From assembly GCF_000003605.2 (NCBI RefSeq), contig NW_003116455.1, positions 335,561 to 367,053 of the forward strand: 31,493 bases of DNA. The letters run 5' to 3'. Below, in pieces: positions 1-31,493 of the stretch. The position numbers were made by a program, and so were the translations under genes. Position 1 is the first letter of the stretch. Each line of letters starts with the position of its first letter. The notes under the pieces are model-generated. The model was not told the DNA's origin. It saw only the letters and a list, made by a program, of their open reading frames with translations, and searched no databases. This stretch comes from Saccoglossus kowalevskii (taxonomy: Eukaryota > Hemichordata > Enteropneusta > Harrimaniidae).

Positions 1-3000
1 TGGATAAAAATAGCAGACGAAAATGTGTTTACAAAATAAAAATAGTTCGGTAGCCAATGAAAATACCATGTTCATTTGCATATCGACTGTGAAAATACCG
101 AAAACATTATTGCATGGGTGATATGCAAATTAGTTTTGGCCAAAATAAGTGACTGTCTGAAAGTACCATTACTGTTCAAATTTCATTTCACTCGGCAAGT
201 ATATTCATGTACCCCAAGGGGAAAATATCGTACTTCTAAATATTGTTTATTCCGAAAAACTGTACTCCTGAAGGGACTACTTTGTTTGCTCTCAGACCTC
301 ATTTGCATATGGGTTGTGGAAATACCGATTTTGATTTCAGGGACGAATCAAAATAAACTGCAGTACATATGTAATAATTATTATTATTTTCAATAATTAT
401 TATTTTCAACCAGCTCCATGAGTAAGTGAAATTGAGTGACTGACTCGGTGAAATTGTAAATTTTTCAAAACTACACTCATAAATTAGCAGAATATTAAAT
501 CTACTTTATCAGTGTTTTTTTTCATCAAGCATATTTCTAATAGTTAGAGATAATTAGTATCCAGTTTCTTATCGTATCGGTGTGATAAACACGTTATTGT
601 CACAAGTTTTGTCTTGATATACATGAAAAGATCAGCATCAAGCTTCAACTCACTGTATCTCAGCCAGTGTACCCTCTACCTCTAACATAACTGATTTATT
701 GGAGATTCCAAGTCAAAAATGAACCAAAGTTGTTATCAACTGACATAGATTACCAAAATATACTTTTCATGTTGAGGTAATATATATAACATGCATGCCA
801 GGTTAAACTTTTACAATTTTACTATTTGAGAAATGTCAAAGATATTTGAGTGTCAGGTCACTTTATATGTTTTATGATAAATCGTTTTGTAACTGATTAT
901 GTACTTTAGAAGCATAAATAAATAAATAAATTTGATAAATTTGACAGTTATTTATGGAATAAAAGCTGTGTTGCCCTGTATTGCATGATAACAGGACAAA
1001 ATAGTGGATGAGCTCATTATTTAAGTGAACATCCACGTCTAAAATTAAGTTGAATTGTTTGAACATCTATGGCAACATTATGATTTTTACCAATGCATTT
1101 TTCTTCAAGCAAATTTCTCGATGCAGTTAGCCCTCGATCATCACAGCATTGCCTGAGTGTCCATTATTTATTAGTTCTGAGCTGCCCACTCAAACACTGC
1201 TAATGATCCTGCTATAAAAATAAAATATATAAATACAAAAATATAAACTGTTCCTACCAGAACCTTTAATTATCCGTGAAAATCTCAATTACCGATACTC
1301 CTAATTTGCTGCAAAATAAAATTACCATATATGGGAAATCAAAGTTAGGTTATTATTTTTGATATGCACGTCCTCCTCTTTTTACTGTAGCAGAATCCAT
1401 GACTGTGTTTAAGCAAGCTGCCGATGACCGAATATAAATAGCGCTCACTCTTACAATGCTGTGGATCAATTCCCCAATGCAAAAAAAAAGATAAACTTAA
1501 AACTTGGCCTATTTCCAAAAAAAATCAGTCTCTTGTTGATAGAAAAATTTGCCAGTCACCCCAAAATCTGATTTCCTAATGGCTTGAAGCATTGTTGTAA
1601 TGCACTGAATTGTTTTTTTTGGCACCCTATTGAAACTGGTACCCCTTCTCCATGTATTTATTCCTGTTGGAAGTTGGTAGAGATTATTAAAAAGTGATCA
1701 TGCTGGGATGGAGGTTGCTTGTTACAGCATCCATAGTAGTTGTGGTATTGCATTGCACTGGACAACTATAAAAACATTAGCATGGTGCTGAGCATAATGC
1801 TGAGCATAATTCACAAAGTAATCTGACATAAATAGCAGCATGCTGTCAGTGCATCTAATGTTACACTATCAAATATTGATGGATTGACTCATTCTAGGGT
1901 GTTTGCATTCTGTTCATGTCACATGTCATACATACAGATATGTAAAATCAAAGCCCGCCTGCAGTGCATGTGTGATATCATGACAACATCCACTGCCAGT
2001 ATTTTTTTTTTTTTTTTCAGAATGGCTAGTGATGACATTAATGTATATGGGACCAAATTTGTGTATCTTTTAATTTCCCCCCAATTATGGTCATACATGT
2101 ATAATGCTATACCAGGTTGAGTTAATGCTATTGGCTGTAGATGTGTGCAGATATTATGTGACTTGTGTTTAGTTTTAGTACCAGCATTATAAATAGTAAC
2201 ACAAACAGAAATTTATTTTCCAATAAGTAAATAATTAAGCCTATGCTTTCTATTTTCAAAAGTAGCGAGGTTAGAAAGTTGTGTTTGACATGCGTATTGT
2301 TTCTTGTGTGTTATATTTTTGAGATTAATTTAACAAAATTTGTTGCTTCAGTTGATGGGAGTCATTCCAAGACCCATCATCCTGCTTCCACCATTTCACA
2401 AATAGTTAATATATCCACATCACATGCAATGATTGAAATATGAATATTTGAACCCTGGATATTTATAATATTAATTGCTATTATTTGCTATTAATTATTT
2501 ATTGAGTATTGTTTGATAAAACCTTTTTGATAAAAAAAAAAATGATAGGGCATGCTTCTGTACACCTGCTGTTCTGATATATTATGCATAAGTATCATGT
2601 TCTATTAATACAATGTTCAGCCTTGAGGTATATAGAATACTTGATATCCATATATTCATACGAATGTTACAGTATTATTTATTAATAAATCCGTTTAAAA
2701 AAAAGTTGTGTAATGGGTACAATGCATCGTATTCCACATACATTATACATGTGGAGAGTATCATTTATATAGTTTGTTAATTTCTTATATAAAAAAAAAT
2801 TTGTGGATTTTGTAAAAGAAAGTCAATTGATATAAATCACACCAACCGTAAAATCTGTATTAGAAGCCGCATTCCTAATAGAAGCTACACCCATTTTTTT
2901 TGAACAATTGAAAACCAAAAATTTACCATTTCTCATATATGAAGATGCTGTAATAGAAGCTCCATTCCCTCCGTTGCATTGAACCATTTTAATAGAAACT

Positions 3001-3083
3001 GTGACTTCTAATATAGATTTTTCAGTAGTTCTGTTGAATGATATTGCTTAGTGTTAATATACTGTTTTATTTTTGTCTTGTAG
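1..3083. other. Upstream intron of KIF21
   Basis: No exon with KIF21 homology found here. Holds AT-rich sequence, a short dinucleotide/tetranucleotide stretch (aaataaataaataaa near 915), a 13-bp direct duplication (tgctgagcataa, near 1787-1810), three ATTTGCAT-type octamers in the first 310 bp (72-80, 121-131, 301-309), a T18 run at 2002-2017, and the family A MITE at 2845-3027. Confidence 0.7.
2845..3027 (+). mobile_element. MITE-like element, family A, copy 1
   Basis: Terminal inverted repeats of about 25 bp: the left end reads ccgtaaaatctgtattagaag; the right end, as reverse complement, reads tactgaaaaatctatattag. Internal text (gaaaaccaaaaattt, gaagatgctgtaatagaagc, gttgcattgaacc) matches copy 2 at 4998-5173 in reverse complement. 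Non-coding, about 183 bp, ending 56 bp before exon 1. Flanking TA suggests a Tc1/mariner-type target, but the duplication is not clean. Confidence 0.8.
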
Positions 3084-29029
<25,946 letters not shown>

Positions 29030-29266
29030 TGTTGGTGATGTAGAAATTGGTAATGAGGTCACCTGTGTCTGATTGAATGAAGTTAAAGTTTTTGTCTCTC
29101 GATTGTTATAAGCATGTTTTTCTTTTGCAAACTTTTATAAATTTCATAGACCAGTTGCCAATATGTATGAAGTTTGGGATCTGTTGAAAATTGTGAACCT
29201 CTTGTAAGATTGTGAACTTGTAATTAATTGTATTGCGCACATGGATCTCTTAAAACTTATTTTAAA

Positions 29267-30078
29267 CTTGTGGACCTGTTTAATCTTAAATGAAGCTTTT
29301 GAACCTGTTCAATCTGTGATGAAGCTTGTGGAGCTGTTCAATCTTTAATGGAGCTTTTGAACCTGTTCAATTATTAATGAAGCTTTTGGACCTGTTCAAT
29401 CTTTGAATCTTGTGCACCTGTTACAATCTGTTATGAATCTTGTGGACCTGTTCAATCTTTGATGAATCTTGTGGACCTGTTCAATCTTTGATGAATCTTG
29501 TGGACCTGTTCAATCTGTGATGAATCTTGTGGACCTGTTCAATCTGTGATGAATCTTGTGGACCTATTCAATCATTAATGAATCTTGTGGACCTGTTCAA
29601 TCTTCGATGAAGCTTCTCGACCTGTTCAATCATTAGTAAAGCTTGTGAAACCTGTTCAATCTGTGATGAAGCTTGTGGAGCTGTTTAATCTTAAATGAGG
29701 CTTGTGGAGCTGTTCAATCTGTGATGAAGCTTGTGGACCTGTTCAATCTTTGATGAAGCTTGTGGACCTGTTCAATCTGTGATGAAGCTTGTGGACCTGT
29801 TCAATCTTTGATGAAGCTTGTGGACCTGTTCAATCTGTGATGAAGCTTGTGGACCTGTTCAATCTGTGATGAAGCTTTTGGACCTGTTCAATCTGTGATG
29901 AAGCTTGTGGACCTGTTCAATCTTTGATGAAGCTTGTGGACCTGTTCAATCTTTGATGAAGCTTTTGGACCTGTTAAATTTTTGATGAAGCTTTTGGACC
30001 TGTTCAATTTGTGAGTAAGTTTGTGGATCTATTGAATTTTAAATGAAGCTATTAGATGTGTTCAAGCTTAAATAGAAC
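29267..30078 (+). repeat. 29-bp minisatellite, about 28 units, in the KIF21 3' UTR
   Basis: Head-to-tail units of the form CTTGTGGACCTGTTCAATCT plus gtgatgaag (29 nt). Units in the centre and 3' part (about 29435-29570 and 29710-29950) are nearly identical and differ at a few fixed sites: G/T in ctt[g/t]tgg, g/t in tct[g/t]tga, and aat/aag at the unit end. Units at both edges are degenerate, and one near 29390 is 26 nt. This fits a replication-slippage or unequal-exchange array still turning over in its core. The period is not a multiple of three and the array holds stops in every frame, so it is non-coding. Confidence 0.95.
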
Positions 30079-30912
30079 ATGTCAGTCTTGAATTAAGCAT
30101 GTGGACTTAATGCATGTGTGTGAATCTGCTGCAAATAGTTCAAAACAATTACTTTTTGTTGACTATAGGGTATACACATTTGAATGTTATGCGTGTAACT
30201 ACTTTTCTGTTAAAGAAGATACTTCTAGAAAACAATTATTTACATATTTATGTATTGGGGGTATAATGGGACCAGGAAATCGAAACAAACTTCACTGAGT
30301 ACTATTTATTGTTAGCGATGCAACATGACATATGATAAACTTCCATGTTAAAAGTATTCGTGAACTGCTAGTATTGTTGTTAAGATACATCTTATATTGT
30401 TGTTAAGGTATTTCATACCAAGGCTATGATATCTACCACGACAGGTGTCATGGAAAATCAGGGTGTAAATGATAGAATTCTGGGTTGGCCTGTGAGGTCA
30501 TCTGTATATTGATAGTAAGTCCACAGTGCTGGCTACTGAATATTAGTATGAAATTTGCTTGTAATATATTGACATATATGTAATTGGATTGACTCAAAAC
30601 TTAGTATCTGTATATGTTTTATTCTATGAATGTGCAAGGATTTTGTGTGTGTGTGACAAACTCAAGAGAATATTTTGTTTCTTCTTTTTGTGAGACAATG
30701 TCTGCAGGCTTAATTGTTTGTTGTGCAGCTGATTAGGGTATGATTTATTTTCCTGTGAACCCACTAACTGTTATATGTACCTCATTGTGTTGATCTGTTA
30801 ATTTTGTGGCATTCAAGAGAGGCGTGATCTTTGATGATATTTAAGTACTGTTCTGTAGTATATATCTGTAATACAGAAAATGTTCACAAACATACAGACT
30901 TTGATAAGGCCA

Positions 30913-30918
30913 AATAAA
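30913..30918 (+). promoter_or_regulatory. Poly(A) signal of distal isoform
   Basis: AATAAA within caaataaaaaaaagtg, followed by GT/T-rich sequence (gtgtatttctgg). By eye it is the first canonical hexamer after the distal stop codon. Confidence 0.5.
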
Positions 30919-30935
30919 AAAAAGTGTATTTCTGG

Positions 30936-31493
30936 TAACCCAACCTTTTCTAGATTTTGCATGCTGACCCTATATCTTTTTATGGTCACTTACGAGTATT
31001 AATGTATATAATTAATGTATGGGACTTCCTTTTGCATGCTGGACCAATGTTTAAAATCAACATATGTAATGCATTATACAGTTTCATTTCCAATATCTTC
31101 CCAATATAGTGCAGTATGGACCAACCTGCACAGCACCATCTTGCAAAGAGTATAACAAAATGAAGTTATACTTGCCTATTGGGTACCATCCATATTTTTG
31201 TTTTCAGTGTTATCAGAAACACACTACTTTATAATAAGTCTCAAACTCTTATGAAATTGTCAACTGAACTTGATTATTTAATCTTTGGCATATTCTTGAA
31301 TATAAAACTTTTGATTGATCGATGTCAAGATGATCTAAAGAGCAATTCTTTTTTATTTTGTGAACTATCAGTATTGACAGAATATCTCTACAGATCCCAT
31401 CCCTTATGCTGCTTCCGTCGGAACAAATATTCTTGTCTATTGTAGTGTACCCTCTGTCGACAATATACATATTTCTCAAGTCAGTATTTTGCT
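30936..31493. other. Downstream flank, nothing recognised
   Basis: AT-rich sequence after the distal poly(A) signal. Open frames on both strands near 31180-31480 are short, overlap each other and have no recognisable protein features. No promoter or gene identified. Confidence 0.6.

Larger units (their letters stand above)
29030..30935 (+). other. 3' UTR of the distal KIF21 isoform (approximate end)
   Basis: From the TAG of exon 30b to about 20 nt after the first canonical AATAAA I find downstream (30913-30918), roughly 1.9 kb. It contains the 29-bp minisatellite. The end is inferred from the signal, not from transcripts; cleavage could occur earlier at a variant hexamer. Confidence 0.55.

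Noticed and set aside
76-396. Open frame of 106 codons near the left edge
   Set aside because: No kinesin similarity, composition like the surrounding intron, and no splice context; chance frame.
2021-2042. Very strong-looking acceptor (T-run then cag) at 2020 followed by aatggctagtgatgac and a gtatat donor
   Set aside because: The enclosed 22 nt is not a multiple of three and matches nothing in KIF21; the T-run is a simple repeat that mimics an acceptor.
29267-30078. Regular repeat that could be mistaken for a CRISPR array or coding repeat
   Set aside because: Units abut with no spacers, the genome is eukaryotic, and a 29-nt period with stops in all frames excludes coding.
31179-31479. Overlapping open frames on both strands at the right edge
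   Set aside because: No domain, codon bias or promoter evidence; each is as expected by chance in AT-rich sequence.

Overview
This is a piece of an animal nuclear genome. It is AT-rich, with short coding exons separated by GT...AG introns of about 130 bp to 2 kb, and it carries small transposon-like repeats, microsatellites and a minisatellite. All coding sequence I can support belongs to one plus-strand gene, a KIF21-type kinesin (related to vertebrate KIF21A and KIF21B). The gene is 5'-incomplete: the P-loop half of the motor lies upstream of the window. Thirty exons join in phase from 3084 to 29029, giving 4248 nt including the stop, or 1415 residues; human KIF21A is about 1,670 residues. 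One KIF21 gene resembling both vertebrate paralogues, together with the intron sizes, suggests an invertebrate metazoan, perhaps a marine deuterostome or lophotrochozoan. The species cannot be fixed from this window.

Layout. 1-3083 is upstream intron. Exons 1-4 (3084-5713) encode the second half of the kinesin motor: switch I, switch II, the microtubule-binding face and the start of the neck. Exons 5-9 (6183-8579) encode the neck/first coiled coil and an acidic serine-rich linker. Exons 10-18 (10019-16469) encode the long coiled-coil stalk, including the segment equivalent to the autoinhibitory coiled coil of KIF21A. Exons 19-23 (17092-22291) encode a low-complexity Ser/Pro/Asn-rich linker that contains an RRRT...LLYA motif resembling the KANK-binding peptide of KIF21A. 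Exons 24-30 (23202-29029) encode a seven-bladed WD40 propeller. The 3' UTR follows, containing a 28-unit, 29-bp minisatellite, with a poly(A) signal near 30.9 kb. The last ~550 bp hold no recognisable gene.

Features that stand out: (i) two competing terminal exons (28547-28604 and 28945-29029) that both complete the last WD40 blade but give different tails, each with its own poly(A) signal; the distal tail resembles KIF21A and the proximal one looks more like KIF21B. (ii) A tandem array at 25731-25998 that duplicated the splice acceptor plus the first 60 nt of exon 28. (iii) Two or three in-frame candidate microexons (21, 15 and perhaps 18 nt) in stalk and linker introns. (iv) An inverted pair of ~180-bp MITE-like elements flanking exons 1-3, an arrangement that could favour exon circularisation. 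(v) A ~104-bp intronic tandem array rich in the octamer ATTTGCAT. The window looks like an ordinary conserved cytoskeletal gene with unusually active splice and 3'-end architecture. I see no sign of a bacterial-type or viral system.
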